A DNA stretch of 50,368 nucleotides from a virus. The stretch is from positions 1 through 50,368 of IMG/VR virus record IMGVR_UViG_3300044825_002715; one strand, 5' to 3'. The notes under the pieces were generated by a model that searched no databases, had not been told where the DNA came from, and worked only from the letters and a program-made list of their open reading frames with translations. A program made the position numbers and the translations under genes. Position 1 is the first letter of the stretch. The number at the start of each line of letters is the position of its first letter. Below, piece after piece: positions 13,480 to 22,783 of the stretch.

Positions 13480-14199
13480 ATGCCCTTACCTACAATTGCA
13501 ACCCCAACTTATGAACTTGAGTTGCCTTCAACTGGACAGAAAATAAAGTACAGACCATTTTTAGTTAAAGAAGAAAAACTTCTTTTGTTAGCATTAGAGA
13601 GTGAGGACACAAAAGAAATTTCAAACGCAATTAAAGCAGTATTAAAAAATTGCATTCAAACAAGATCTATTAAAGTAGAAAATCTTCCTACTTTTGATAT
13701 CGAATTTTTGTTTCTTAATATTCGTGGTAAATCTGTTGGCGAAAAAATAGAAGTTAATTTAATTGCTCCTGATGATGGAGAAACTTCAGTTCCTGTTGAT
13801 ATTAATATTGATGATATTAAGATAAAGAAAGATCCAGAGCATAATAAAAAAATTAAACTTGATGAACATCTAATAATGGAAATGAAATATCCTTCATTAG
13901 ATCAATTTATTAAGACTAATTTTGATTTGTCTAATCAAACAAATATGGACCAATCGTTTAGTTTGATTTCATCTTGTATTGATAAAATTTATAATGAAGA
14001 AGAAGTTTGGGCGGCATCGGATGTAACTAAAAAAGAATTGGTAGAATTTCTAGAGCAAATGAACAGTATGCAGTTCAAACAAATTGAAAAGTTTTTTGAA
14101 ACGATGCCCAAACTATCACATGAAATCACACTCAAAAATCCAAAAACTAATGTAGAGAGCACTGTCGTTTTGGAGGGTCTTTCTAGTTTTTTCGCATAG
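13480..14199 (+). CDS. 26: Baseplate hub subunit gp26
   Basis: 239 residues. PTYELELPSTGQKIKYRPFLVKEEKLLLLALESEDTKEISNAIKAVLKNCI is the typical start of the T4 gp26-like baseplate family, followed by LPTFDIEFLFLNIRGKSVGE and a C-terminal helix pair with LVEFLEQMNSMQFKQIEKFFETMPKL. It builds or assembles the central hub. A gp51 gene follows immediately, as expected for hub assembly genes. Confidence 0.88.
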   Translation: MPLPTIATPTYELELPSTGQKIKYRPFLVKEEKLLLLALESEDTKEISNAIKAVLKNCIQTRSIKVENLPTFDIEFLFLNIRGKSVGEKIEVNLIAPDDGETSVPVDINIDDIKIKKDPEHNKKIKLDEHLIMEMKYPSLDQFIKTNFDLSNQTNMDQSFSLISSCIDKIYNEEEVWAASDVTKKELVEFLEQMNSMQFKQIEKFFETMPKLSHEITLKNPKTNVESTVVLEGLSSFFA

Positions 14200-14210
14200 G
14201 AATGGTACAT

Positions 14211-14378
14211 ATGGATTTGGAAAATTATTTCCGAATCAATTTTGCTTTGATGCAGTACCATAAATATTCATTAACAGAGATTGAAAATATGATTCCTTGG
14301 GAAAGGGACATTTATATTGCATTATTACAACAACATCTGGAAGAAGAAAAACTAAAACAACAACAAAATGGCGGTTGA
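14211..14378 (+). CDS. 51: Baseplate hub assembly protein gp51
   Basis: A 55-residue frame, MDLENYFRINFALMQYHKYSLTEIENMIPWERDIYIALL, with a charged Gln/Glu/Lys tail. ATG 14202 in the same frame would add MVH. The NF.LMQ.HKYSL.EIE.MIPWERDIY pattern is that of cyanophage gp51-like proteins, small catalysts of hub assembly that resemble tail-assembly chaperones. It overlaps the next gene by 11 nt, and that gene is tape-measure-like, as expected for a chaperone partner. Confidence 0.75.
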   Translation: MDLENYFRINFALMQYHKYSLTEIENMIPWERDIYIALLQQHLEEEKLKQQQNGG

Positions 14379-16392
14379 TGCACTTGCTCCTTCTCCAAAA
14401 AAACCTTCCGATTTAGTAGAAGAAGAAATAAACTCTCAAATTCTTTCAATTTTAGGATTGGAAGATGTATTTGATTTAACGTATGAAGAATATGCTAGTG
14501 AATTAAAAGAGGCATCAATTAAAGGTAGAATGTCCGGTAGTAAAATGACTACCGAAAGCGTTGAATTAATTACAAATGAATATAAAAGAGTAAAGGGAAA
14601 AACAGGTGCCTTTAAAATAAAACCAAAGAAAATTAATATTGCGAAAGTGATGAATCGCCAAGCACCTTCATCACAAAAAGTTAAACTTGATTCTAAAAAA
14701 TTACTTCCACCAAGCGTAGAACAACCAGAAGAAAAGACTGAATTAAATAATAAAATTGTTAAGTTTTTGAATGAAGATTTAATAAAAGAACTAACAGATG
14801 TTAATGATAAATTAGAAAAATTACTATCAACTATTAAAGAAGAAGATAATATTGAAAAGAAAGAAAAAGAAAGGCAAAGAAAGAAAAGTGAAATAGATAA
14901 AAAAAGAAAAAAAGAATCTAGACTTGAAACTGGTGTTAAAGGAGCGAATAAAATTTTTGAAAAAGTAGCAAAACCTTTTGTAAGTTTTTTTGATAGAATC
15001 AAACAATTTTTTATGTCAATATTGATTGGTTCTGCTTTGAATTTTTTATTATCTGTTTTTAAAAATCCTGGAATTATACTAAATCCACTAAAGAGTCTTG
15101 CCAATAATATCGTTGGATTTCTCAATAATATTATATCATTTCTTTGGAATATGGTGGTGTCTCCAATTAATTTTGTTATAAATGGAATTAATGCTGGAAT
15201 TAGTGGGTTAATAGGTCAAATTAATAATGCAATCGGATTAATACCTGGAGCAAAACAGATTACTGCTCCTCAAATACCAACAATTTCTGGTCCTCCACAA
15301 ATACCAACACCTTTTCCTGTTCAACAACAAGAAGGTGGTGGTCCAGTTATAAATGTTGGTGATATATCCTTTATGAATGGCGGAAAGATAACAAATAAAT
15401 CAGGTATTAAAGTTAGTGGGTTTGGAAAAGATGATAGATTGATTGCCGCACAAGAAGGTGAGGTAATGATGAGTAATAAGGCAGGTGATTTTTGGGGTAG
15501 AGATACATTACTTGCTATGAATGCAATGGGTGGCGGAACTAATAAACCAAAATTTGGTGGATTAGGTGTTCAAGCAATGCAAGGTGGTGGTCGAGTTGGA
15601 ACTTTATTTCCTCATATGGATGCTCAAACGAGTACCTATCGTGGTGGAGCACATATCATAGGTCAAGGTCAATTTGCGAATGTACTTGCATCTATTCTTT
15701 CGCAATCTGCACAAAAAAATAAAATAACTAAACTTCCTGGAACAGGATCTACTGCAGTCAATAGAGATTTAAAATCATTAAAAACTGCAACCTCTTCTGG
15801 ATCTCCTTCTGCACTCGCTGAATTTTCGACATTAAAGCAGGCAGTTGATAAGTATAAAACCCCTTCGGGGTTTGCAAATAGTAATTATATGTCTGAATTT
15901 ATAAATGGATTGAGAAATTCATTAGATGGTGCTCCTTTAATTATTGGAATGGATCATTCAAGAAGAATGATACCAAATTCATCGACAGATCCTAGGACTA
16001 CTCAAGCAGCAGCAAGTGGAGCATCTTACGGTGGGTATACTGAGAGAGATTTTACTGATGCTATAGCGCAAAGAATTAAAACACAAATTCCAGGAACTAG
16101 AATTATAAAACCAGAAGATTACAGAAATTATGAGCAATATGATAAGGCATTAAAAGATGCTATTTCTGCAGCAAAACTAGGAACTAAAGCGCCTCCAGCA
16201 CCCATTCTTCCTCCTCCATCAAGATCTGCAATAGTGCCTATACCAACTCCTACTGGAGGTGGAGCACCTAAAACTTCTGTTCCAACTTCTTCTGCTGCTC
16301 CTAATCAGGGAGAAGTTCCATCTTTCTCATCTGAAGATCCAAATAATATGACTACTTTAGTTGTAAAAGCAATCTATAATGTTGTAGGATAA
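14368..16392 (+). CDS. Tape-measure-like tail/hub protein (gp29 position)
   Basis: 674 residues. A charged coiled-coil region (about 110-195, very rich in Lys/Glu) precedes hydrophobic helices (about 205-285: FFMSILIGSALNFLLSVF, FLNNIISFLWNMVV). Then comes a Gly-rich segment with GKDDRLIAAQEGEVMMSNKAG.FWGRDTLLAMNAMGGG, a motif seen at the end of many tape-measure proteins. The C-terminal part (APLIIGMDHSRRM ... YGGYTERDFTDAIAQRIK) faintly resembles an amidase_3 fold with incomplete metal ligands. The tail is Pro/Ala-rich. The gp29 role is inferred from context. Confidence 0.6.
   Translation: MAVDALAPSPKKPSDLVEEEINSQILSILGLEDVFDLTYEEYASELKEASIKGRMSGSKMTTESVELITNEYKRVKGKTGAFKIKPKKINIAKVMNRQAPSSQKVKLDSKKLLPPSVEQPEEKTELNNKIVKFLNEDLIKELTDVNDKLEKLLSTIKEEDNIEKKEKERQRKKSEIDKKRKKESRLETGVKGANKIFEKVAKPFVSFFDRIKQFFMSILIGSALNFLLSVFKNPGIILNPLKSLANNIVGFLNNIISFLWNMVVSPINFVINGINAGISGLIGQINNAIGLIPGAKQITAPQIPTISGPPQIPTPFPVQQQEGGGPVINVGDISFMNGGKITNKSGIKVSGFGKDDRLIAAQEGEVMMSNKAGDFWGRDTLLAMNAMGGGTNKPKFGGLGVQAMQGGGRVGTLFPHMDAQTSTYRGGAHIIGQGQFANVLASILSQSAQKNKITKLPGTGSTAVNRDLKSLKTATSSGSPSALAEFSTLKQAVDKYKTPSGFANSNYMSEFINGLRNSLDGAPLIIGMDHSRRMIPNSSTDPRTTQAAASGASYGGYTERDFTDAIAQRIKTQIPGTRIIKPEDYRNYEQYDKALKDAISAAKLGTKAPPAPILPPPSRSAIVPIPTPTGGGAPKTSVPTSSAAPNQGEVPSFSSEDPNNMTTLVVKAIYNVVG
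15857..15873 (+). other. Strong GC hairpin inside the tape-measure-like gene
   Basis: AAACCCC and GGGGTTT are perfectly complementary around TTC, within otherwise AT-rich coding sequence. It resembles a terminator stem but lacks a long T run. It may pause transcription or ribosomes, or be chance. Confidence 0.4.
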
Positions 16393-16393
16393 T

Positions 16394-18967
16394 ATGGCAA
16401 CACCACTCTTACCACCATCTACACAATCGGGAAAAATAGTTGATAAAAAAATATCAACGGAATCTTTGTTTGGAAGAAATAAAAAGAGTAGTGCAATTGT
16501 AAAAACAAAAGGATCTTCAATTCAACTTAGACCTAAAATTTCTTCGGCAATTGTAAAAACCTCTTCTTCTTTAATTAAAGAACCTCAAAAATATTCTTTT
16601 GGAGACAGTAAAAATTCTTTTGAAAATGTTAATGAAAGATTTTCTTCAATAAAAGATACTTTAGATAGTTTAGTTAATTTTTTTATTGATAGAAAAAATC
16701 AAAAGAATAAAGATATAAGAGAAGAAAGAAAACTAGATGAAAAAGAAAAAAAAGAAAAAAAAGAAGCAGAATTAGAAAAACCAAAAATTCCAAAAATTCC
16801 TGGAGTAAAAATACCATCTCTTCCTAAATTTAGTTTTTTAGATACTATTTTAAACTTTTTTGGAAATATTCTTTTGGGAAGTTTGTTAAACTTTCTTGTA
16901 TCTAAAAGAAAATTTATTTTCTCTGCTCTTGATGATATTTTGAATGGATTTGATAATGTTTTTAATTTGATCAAATTTTCTATTATTTCATTGAGTAATA
17001 CTGCCCAAGGACTTATAAAAAATGTTGCTAAAATTGGATCTACATTATTAAAAGGTCCTGCTCAACTTACTGGAAAATTATTAAGTACACTTGGAAAAAG
17101 TGTAAAAAATTTATTAGTTAGGACTGGAAAAGCACTTAGTAATTTTGTGGGTAGCACTTTTAAAAATATTTCTGGTCTTGCAACTGGTGCTGCTTCTACA
17201 AGGGCAACAGGAGTTGCCAAGAGAGGTCTTGGCGCTATTGGAAGAAGAGGATTGCCAAGAACCGGAGTAAGAGGTGCTGCTGCTATTGGAGGTCGTCCAG
17301 CAGCAACTTTTGTAAAAAGGGCTGAAAAATTATTTGGTGAAAAAGGTGCTAAACACTTAGCAAAAGTATCAGGAGTTTTTAAAAAAATTCCATTTATTGG
17401 TGCATTAATTGGTATTGGTATTGATCTTGCTATGGGTGAGAGATTAGATAATGCAGTTGCTGGAGCAGTTGGTGCTTCATTAGGAGCTACAATTGGGGGA
17501 GCGATTGGAACTGCTGCTCTTCCAATTCCTGGCGTTGGAACATTTTTGGGTGGCATCGTTGGTGCTGCTATTGGAGATTGGGCAGGAAAAGAAATTTATA
17601 GAAATATCAGCGGTCAAATTTCTCAAATTAATCCTCCACCCGGAGATTTAGGAGAACCAGAACCACCTGCTGGACCTAGTGCTGGTGGAGGTCTTGGTGG
17701 TCAGGTATCTGGAGGCAATGCTGATTTTTGGGCATTGGCTGCTATTGCTTCTCTAGAAAGTGGTAATCCTCAAGGACAAGCAGATGTTGCTCAATCAATT
17801 TATAATAGACTTGCATCTGGTGTTTATTCTGGAAGTAGTATTAAGGCATTGATTAATGCTAGAGATCAATATTCTCCAGTTAGGGAAAGTGATCCTTCTA
17901 AATGGGCAGCAATTGTCGATCAAGCAACAGCAATTGCTGCTGTTTCATCTCATTCTAGGGGTAGGGCTAATGCTGCAAATATGGTTAATGATGCAGCGAA
18001 GAATATTCTAAATCCAAGTTTAAGAAAAAATGCAGCAGAATGGGTTGGAGGAAGAACTGATTTTGCTGTTCCATCAGCAGCAAATAAGTATCCTGGTGGG
18101 CATGGATATAAAACCAGACATGGGCATTTGTTTGGGTGGTATGTTGGACCTGGATCTATATCATATGGAAATAGAAATCCAGGACCCGCTAATGTTACGT
18201 CCTTAGGTAATGCTAGATTTCAACCAATATCAGTAGGTCCAAGTCAAAATGTTGGAATGCAATATCAAACAAACACCTGGAGAAATCAATATTATGGTGC
18301 TCCAAGAATAAGAAGTGGTGGAGTGTTGGATAAGCACGCTGGTGTTGATATACAAATGTATTCCAATTCGAAACAGATTACATTTTTAGGTGGAAGAGTC
18401 GTTGATGTTAAACATACTAGCAGTGGATACTATACTTATGTTGATATATTAACTCCTACTGGAAAAATTGAAAGACTAGCAGAACTTGGAAGATTAGATC
18501 CTGCAGTTAAGAAAGGTGCTGTTCTTGCTCCAGGACAAGTAGTTTCGCATGGACTTGGACCAACTAACGTTACCCACCTTGAATATCGAAACTCAAGAGG
18601 ATTTGGATTTTCTGGAACCACTAATCCTTTAGAATATTTGAGATCTATTGGATCTATATTTGGTGGTGATAGATTTCAATATAAAGGAGGCACTGGTGGT
18701 GCAGTTCCATCTACTCAACTTGCACAAGTTCCTAGACAACCAACACAATCTTTAGCGCAGGAAGCAAGACAAATTGCACAGCAAGCATCTTATGAAAGTC
18801 AACAACAAATCATTTCTATACCCATTCCTTTAGGTGGTGGTTCTACTCCACCAATAATAGGTGGTGGAGGTGGTGGTGGAATGATTCCTGTTGGACTTTC
18901 TAAAAGAGAAGCATTAAATAGTTATTATCAAGCACAACTGATAGGGTTCTTATATAAACAAGGATAA
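16394..18967 (+). CDS. Large hub/tail protein with SleB-like and M23-like domains
   Basis: 857 residues. A charged coiled coil (about 60-130) is followed by hydrophobic helices (150-215) and a glycine-zipper stretch (330-405, GAVGASLGATIGGAIG). Next is a SleB/hydrolase-2-like domain, FWALAAIASLESGNPQGQADVAQSIYNRLASG with a probable catalytic E455. An M23-like domain follows: H648-AGVD652 and THLEY with H728 keep three metal ligands, but the usual second His two residues before H728 is Val. The end is Gly-rich. It probably sits in the tail hub and cuts or binds peptidoglycan at infection, replacing the lysozyme missing from gp5. Confidence 0.65.
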   Translation: MATPLLPPSTQSGKIVDKKISTESLFGRNKKSSAIVKTKGSSIQLRPKISSAIVKTSSSLIKEPQKYSFGDSKNSFENVNERFSSIKDTLDSLVNFFIDRKNQKNKDIREERKLDEKEKKEKKEAELEKPKIPKIPGVKIPSLPKFSFLDTILNFFGNILLGSLLNFLVSKRKFIFSALDDILNGFDNVFNLIKFSIISLSNTAQGLIKNVAKIGSTLLKGPAQLTGKLLSTLGKSVKNLLVRTGKALSNFVGSTFKNISGLATGAASTRATGVAKRGLGAIGRRGLPRTGVRGAAAIGGRPAATFVKRAEKLFGEKGAKHLAKVSGVFKKIPFIGALIGIGIDLAMGERLDNAVAGAVGASLGATIGGAIGTAALPIPGVGTFLGGIVGAAIGDWAGKEIYRNISGQISQINPPPGDLGEPEPPAGPSAGGGLGGQVSGGNADFWALAAIASLESGNPQGQADVAQSIYNRLASGVYSGSSIKALINARDQYSPVRESDPSKWAAIVDQATAIAAVSSHSRGRANAANMVNDAAKNILNPSLRKNAAEWVGGRTDFAVPSAANKYPGGHGYKTRHGHLFGWYVGPGSISYGNRNPGPANVTSLGNARFQPISVGPSQNVGMQYQTNTWRNQYYGAPRIRSGGVLDKHAGVDIQMYSNSKQITFLGGRVVDVKHTSSGYYTYVDILTPTGKIERLAELGRLDPAVKKGAVLAPGQVVSHGLGPTNVTHLEYRNSRGFGFSGTTNPLEYLRSIGSIFGGDRFQYKGGTGGAVPSTQLAQVPRQPTQSLAQEARQIAQQASYESQQQIISIPIPLGGGSTPPIIGGGGGGGMIPVGLSKREALNSYYQAQLIGFLYKQG

Positions 18968-20320
18968 ATGGCAGACAATACCGCAACAAGATCTGGTAAT
19001 ATAACCAGATTCCAGATTTATCAAGCAAAAAATGGTGGTGAATCTGTAGATATGTCTGCAGCTTCAGTTGAACTAAAGTATTATGAAAGCGTTTTATCTA
19101 ACTCAGTTTCTGCTACTGCAGTAATTGTTGAGACTGGATTTACTGATAAAAAACTTAAAGATCAGGTAAAACCCATTGGAATTCTCGATGCACTTCCTAT
19201 TCATGGCGGAGAACAGGTGATTATTGATTTTCAAGATAATCAACCAACTCCAAATAAATTATCATTTAAAGCAGAGAAATCTTTTTATATAAATCGAGTT
19301 CGTGATGTAGATCCTGGAACTCAAAAGGATGTTTATTCAATTGATTTATCTACTCGTGAATTTCTTGCAAACGAACAAACAAGAGTTGTGAGAAGATATG
19401 ACGGCAAAATATCTGATAGTGTTAGAACTATTCTTACTGATCGTAAAGGATTAAATACGTCAAAAAATATTGAAACTGATACTACATTAATTAATTATAA
19501 TTTTATTGGAAATGATCGAAAACCTTTTTATGTTAATACTTGGTTGGCATCAAAGTCAGTTCCTGAGTTAAGTGTAAATGGTAAAACATCAAAGGGAGGA
19601 ACTGCAGGATATTTGTTCTATGAAAATTATGATGGATTTAAATTTAAGTCTATTGATAAATTGTTTGAACAGACTCCAGTAAAAAAATATATTTTTAATC
19701 AAACCGCAGATAAACCTGGTGAGTATGATGGTAAAATTCTCTCTTATAAAATTGAAAGAGATATTGATTTGCAACAAAATTTAACACTAGGAACTTATGC
19801 GAACAGAAGTATATTCTTTGATTTTTATGCAATGGATCATAGAGTAAGAAACTTTAATGTTGATGATTATCAAAAAGACAAAATTGTTAATGCTGGACGA
19901 CAGGATATTCTTTATGTCGCAGAAGAATTTAGAAAACCAACGTCACGTTTAATGAGTCATGTTTTAGATGTTGGAGCACTTCCATCAGGTAAGGATATTT
20001 CTGCCCAACTAGAAAATTGGAAGAATACTCCATTCGATCCAACTTATGATGCTGCTAATACAATGGTTCAATCGATTATGAGATATAATCAGATGATGAC
20101 CATCAAAATACATATTATGATTCCTGGTGATTTTAGTTTAAAAGCAGGGGATTTAATTCACTGTGATTTTCCGGAACTTACACTGGAAAAAACTACAGAA
20201 CCAAATAGCGTGAGTGGTGGTATATATATGATATCAAGTCTATGTCATAGAGTTACAACTAGAAATACATTTACAAGTTTAACTCTTGTGAGAGACACGT
20301 TCGGTAGAAAACCTTTCTAA
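18968..20320 (+). CDS. Baseplate hub protein, gp27-like
   Basis: 450 residues. The layout fits a gp27/gpD-type hub protein: FQIYQAKNGGESVDMSAASVELKYYESVLSNSVSATAVI, then VYSIDLSTREFLANEQTRVVRRYDG, and a C-terminal region KIHIMIPGDFSLKAGDLIHCDFPEL ending in LVRDTFGRKPF. In T4, trimeric gp27 links the tube to the gp5 spike. The order here (hub, small gene, gp5-like) supports this. Confidence 0.7.
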   Translation: MADNTATRSGNITRFQIYQAKNGGESVDMSAASVELKYYESVLSNSVSATAVIVETGFTDKKLKDQVKPIGILDALPIHGGEQVIIDFQDNQPTPNKLSFKAEKSFYINRVRDVDPGTQKDVYSIDLSTREFLANEQTRVVRRYDGKISDSVRTILTDRKGLNTSKNIETDTTLINYNFIGNDRKPFYVNTWLASKSVPELSVNGKTSKGGTAGYLFYENYDGFKFKSIDKLFEQTPVKKYIFNQTADKPGEYDGKILSYKIERDIDLQQNLTLGTYANRSIFFDFYAMDHRVRNFNVDDYQKDKIVNAGRQDILYVAEEFRKPTSRLMSHVLDVGALPSGKDISAQLENWKNTPFDPTYDAANTMVQSIMRYNQMMTIKIHIMIPGDFSLKAGDLIHCDFPELTLEKTTEPNSVSGGIYMISSLCHRVTTRNTFTSLTLVRDTFGRKPF

Positions 20321-20321
20321 T

Positions 20322-20537
20322 ATGGACAGAACACTTCAACAGCATATTAATAATGATAAAGATGAATTGGACAACCCAAATACTAGTGGTCAACGTCGTC
20401 GTCATTTAGAAGATGAACTTAATGCTTTAGAGCAATATCAAGTAAATCATCCGGATGAAGATCATGATCCAACTTCTTTAGAATTATATTGCGACACTCA
20501 CCCAGATGCTCTCGAATGCAGAGTTTATGACGACTAA
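20322..20537 (+). CDS. Small acidic hypothetical protein (71 aa)
   Basis: MDRTLQQHINNDKDELDNP, then RRRHLEDELNALEQYQVNHPDEDHDPTSLELYCDTHPDALECRVYDD. It looks like a helix pair with an acidic end containing two cysteines ten residues apart. I recognise no domain. It is wedged between the gp27-like and gp5-like genes with almost no spacing (stop/start overlap at 20537), so it is probably an accessory of hub assembly. Confidence 0.6.
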   Translation: MDRTLQQHINNDKDELDNPNTSGQRRRHLEDELNALEQYQVNHPDEDHDPTSLELYCDTHPDALECRVYDD

Positions 20538-22783
20538 TGATTGAACAAGGACTTTTTAAGAGATATTTTGTTGGTCGTGATGGATTTATCTGGTGGATAG
20601 GTCAGATAGTATCTGAAGAAAAATGGGCAGGAAATATTCCTGGATTCAGAACAAAAACCACTGGCGATCATAAAGGATTTGGTGAAAGATATAAAGTTCG
20701 CATTATGGGATATCATACTGCGAACAAAAAAGAATTAACTGACGATCAATTACCTTGGGCATCAGTTATGTATCCTGTAACCGCTGGAGGTGGTGGAGCA
20801 GGATCATGGTCAAATGCTTCTCTTCGTCAAGGTAATTTTGTATTTGGTTTTTTTATAGACGGTGAAGATGCTCAACAACCTGTCATTATGGGTGTATTGG
20901 GAACAAATCAATATACTGCACTTGCATCTAAAGATAATCCAGATATAGCATTTTTTCCATTCAGTGGGTATACTAATACAGATACAATTGCAAGATATTC
21001 TTTAACAACTACTAAAGAAGAACCAGAAGCAACTCAAACTAATTCTACTCAGACTGCAAGTAATAATGGAAAACAAGAAGCAGTTGCTGGACATGAAAAA
21101 AAGGATGGTGCTTCAAGAGAACAATATCTCAATGGTAAAGTAAAAGATCCAATTCCAAGTCCTTCTACGTGTCAACCTGTTCCTTTAGGAGCAATTCAAA
21201 GACAAATTAAAAATTTAATTGCTGATATTGAAAGAATTAAAAAAACAGCAAATAATTGGGAAACAAAAGTATCTACAAAGATTTCTAATATTGAAAAGGA
21301 AATTGATAACGCAATCACTAAGGCAACTGAGTACATTTCTGGTGGAATTAAGTGGTTAATCAATGAAGTTCAAAAATATACAACAAATAAAATAAACAAT
21401 ACTTTAAAGGATACATATTATCTTTTATTTCCAAATCAAAGACCTGGATTAAAAAAAGCAGTAGAAACTGCAAATGATTTGATTGCATGTCTGTTTAGAA
21501 AAATTGTTAGTAATCTTTTGAAGATGGTTGGTAGATTTTTACTTTCCGCAGTAGATCGTTTTATTAATACTCCATTATGTGCAGTTGAAAATTTTGTTGG
21601 GTCTTTGGTTGGTAAACTTGCAGGATTAATTACTTCTGGTGTTAATGCGATTCTTGGTCCAGTTAAAGCACTTGTTGGTGGAGCATTTAGTATTGCTGAT
21701 GGAATTTTGAATTTCGTTATAGATCTACTTTCATTTCTTTCTTGTGATGATAATCCTTCTTGTGCCGAAATAAAAGAATGGAGTATTTGGGAAGGATCCG
21801 AGTCATTATCTACACTTGATCTTAATTCAATTATTAGACAGGTTGAAACTGTAGCAAGTTCAGTTTCAAAATCAATTAATCCTGACAATTTTAATTTTGA
21901 TCTTGATTTTTCCGACGTTTTTGATTCTCTTGGATCTTGTAATGTTGGTCCTGTCTTCTGTGGACCTCCTATTGTTGAATTCTATGGAGGTGGTGGATCT
22001 GGTGCTGCAGGAAATGCGATCATAAGTGCTGCTGGTGATATTCTTGGTGTTGATATAATTACTCCAGGTTCTGGATATATTTCTGCTCCATTCATTAATT
22101 TTAAGGATAACTGCGGTAATGGTAGAGGAGCAACTGGAACTGTTAGAGTTTCTGATGGTCAAGTTACTTCGGTGGTTATAGATAATCCAGGAACAGGTTA
22201 TCTTCCTGCACCAGATGGTAGTCAAGGTGGTGATGGTAGAACTTGGGCAGAGTCTGGAGATACTGTTGTTAAAAGAGCGAATGGAACGTATGATACTCCT
22301 TATCAAGCAGGTTCTATTGTTAATCTTTTACCCGGAGATACTGTTCAATCTTGTGGATCTCTTCCTCAAGTTATTAATGAAACAATCACAATTACTGCAC
22401 CTAAATGTTCTGATTCAACTCCTCCGAGAGGATCTAATCCATCTACTTCCGAAGGAAATTATCCTGTAGTTCTTGAGATTGGTGATGTAAATATAACTGA
22501 TCCAGGATTATCTTATAATAAAGATGACAAGATTGTGATAACTCCAGATAACGGAGCAGTTTTAACGCCAGAATTTGATGATCTTGGATCTCTAACTAAG
22601 GTAATCATCACAAAACCTGGACAAGGATTTAAAGAATTTCCTAATATTTACATTGAGAGTGATACTGGTTATAATGCTAAAATAACTCCAATATTTAGTA
22701 TAAGAAGAATAGGCGACGAACCAGAATCTCAAGTTCCATTTACTGGAATTATTAGTGTCATAGATTGTGTAGGTAAAGTATAA
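20537..22783 (+). CDS. 5: Baseplate hub spike protein, gp5-like (no lysozyme domain)
   Basis: 748 residues. The N-terminal OB-fold of gp5/VgrG proteins is visible: FVGRDGFIWWIGQIVSEEKW, ERYKVRIMGYHT, LPWASVMYPVTAGGGGAGSWSNASLRQGNFVFGFFIDGEDAQQPVIMGVLGTNQY. Then come a coiled coil (about 215-300), a hydrophobic Gly/Ala region (330-400), and several GSGY-type beta modules (ILGVDIITPGSGYISAPFINF; SVVIDNPGTGYLPAP; VIITKPGQGFKEFPNIYI). The T4 gp5 lysozyme domain is not seen. The next gene probably supplies the beta-helix needle. Confidence 0.78.
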   Translation: MIEQGLFKRYFVGRDGFIWWIGQIVSEEKWAGNIPGFRTKTTGDHKGFGERYKVRIMGYHTANKKELTDDQLPWASVMYPVTAGGGGAGSWSNASLRQGNFVFGFFIDGEDAQQPVIMGVLGTNQYTALASKDNPDIAFFPFSGYTNTDTIARYSLTTTKEEPEATQTNSTQTASNNGKQEAVAGHEKKDGASREQYLNGKVKDPIPSPSTCQPVPLGAIQRQIKNLIADIERIKKTANNWETKVSTKISNIEKEIDNAITKATEYISGGIKWLINEVQKYTTNKINNTLKDTYYLLFPNQRPGLKKAVETANDLIACLFRKIVSNLLKMVGRFLLSAVDRFINTPLCAVENFVGSLVGKLAGLITSGVNAILGPVKALVGGAFSIADGILNFVIDLLSFLSCDDNPSCAEIKEWSIWEGSESLSTLDLNSIIRQVETVASSVSKSINPDNFNFDLDFSDVFDSLGSCNVGPVFCGPPIVEFYGGGGSGAAGNAIISAAGDILGVDIITPGSGYISAPFINFKDNCGNGRGATGTVRVSDGQVTSVVIDNPGTGYLPAPDGSQGGDGRTWAESGDTVVKRANGTYDTPYQAGSIVNLLPGDTVQSCGSLPQVINETITITAPKCSDSTPPRGSNPSTSEGNYPVVLEIGDVNITDPGLSYNKDDKIVITPDNGAVLTPEFDDLGSLTKVIITKPGQGFKEFPNIYIESDTGYNAKITPIFSIRRIGDEPESQVPFTGIISVIDCVGKV

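Noticed and set aside
14259-14268. CATAAATA-like late box inside gp51
   Set aside because: It lies within a coding sequence and no gene begins at the right distance. Such AT-rich motifs are expected by chance.
14436-15125. 229-codon minus-strand open frame opposite the tape-measure-like gene
   Set aside because: It is a mirror of the Lys/Glu-rich coding strand, giving Phe/Ser/Leu-rich sequence. There is no start signal or domain.
17062-17556. 164-codon minus-strand frame rich in Ala/Pro
   Set aside because: It is antisense to the glycine-zipper part of the hub protein. Composition is explained by the opposite strand and there is no ribosome site.
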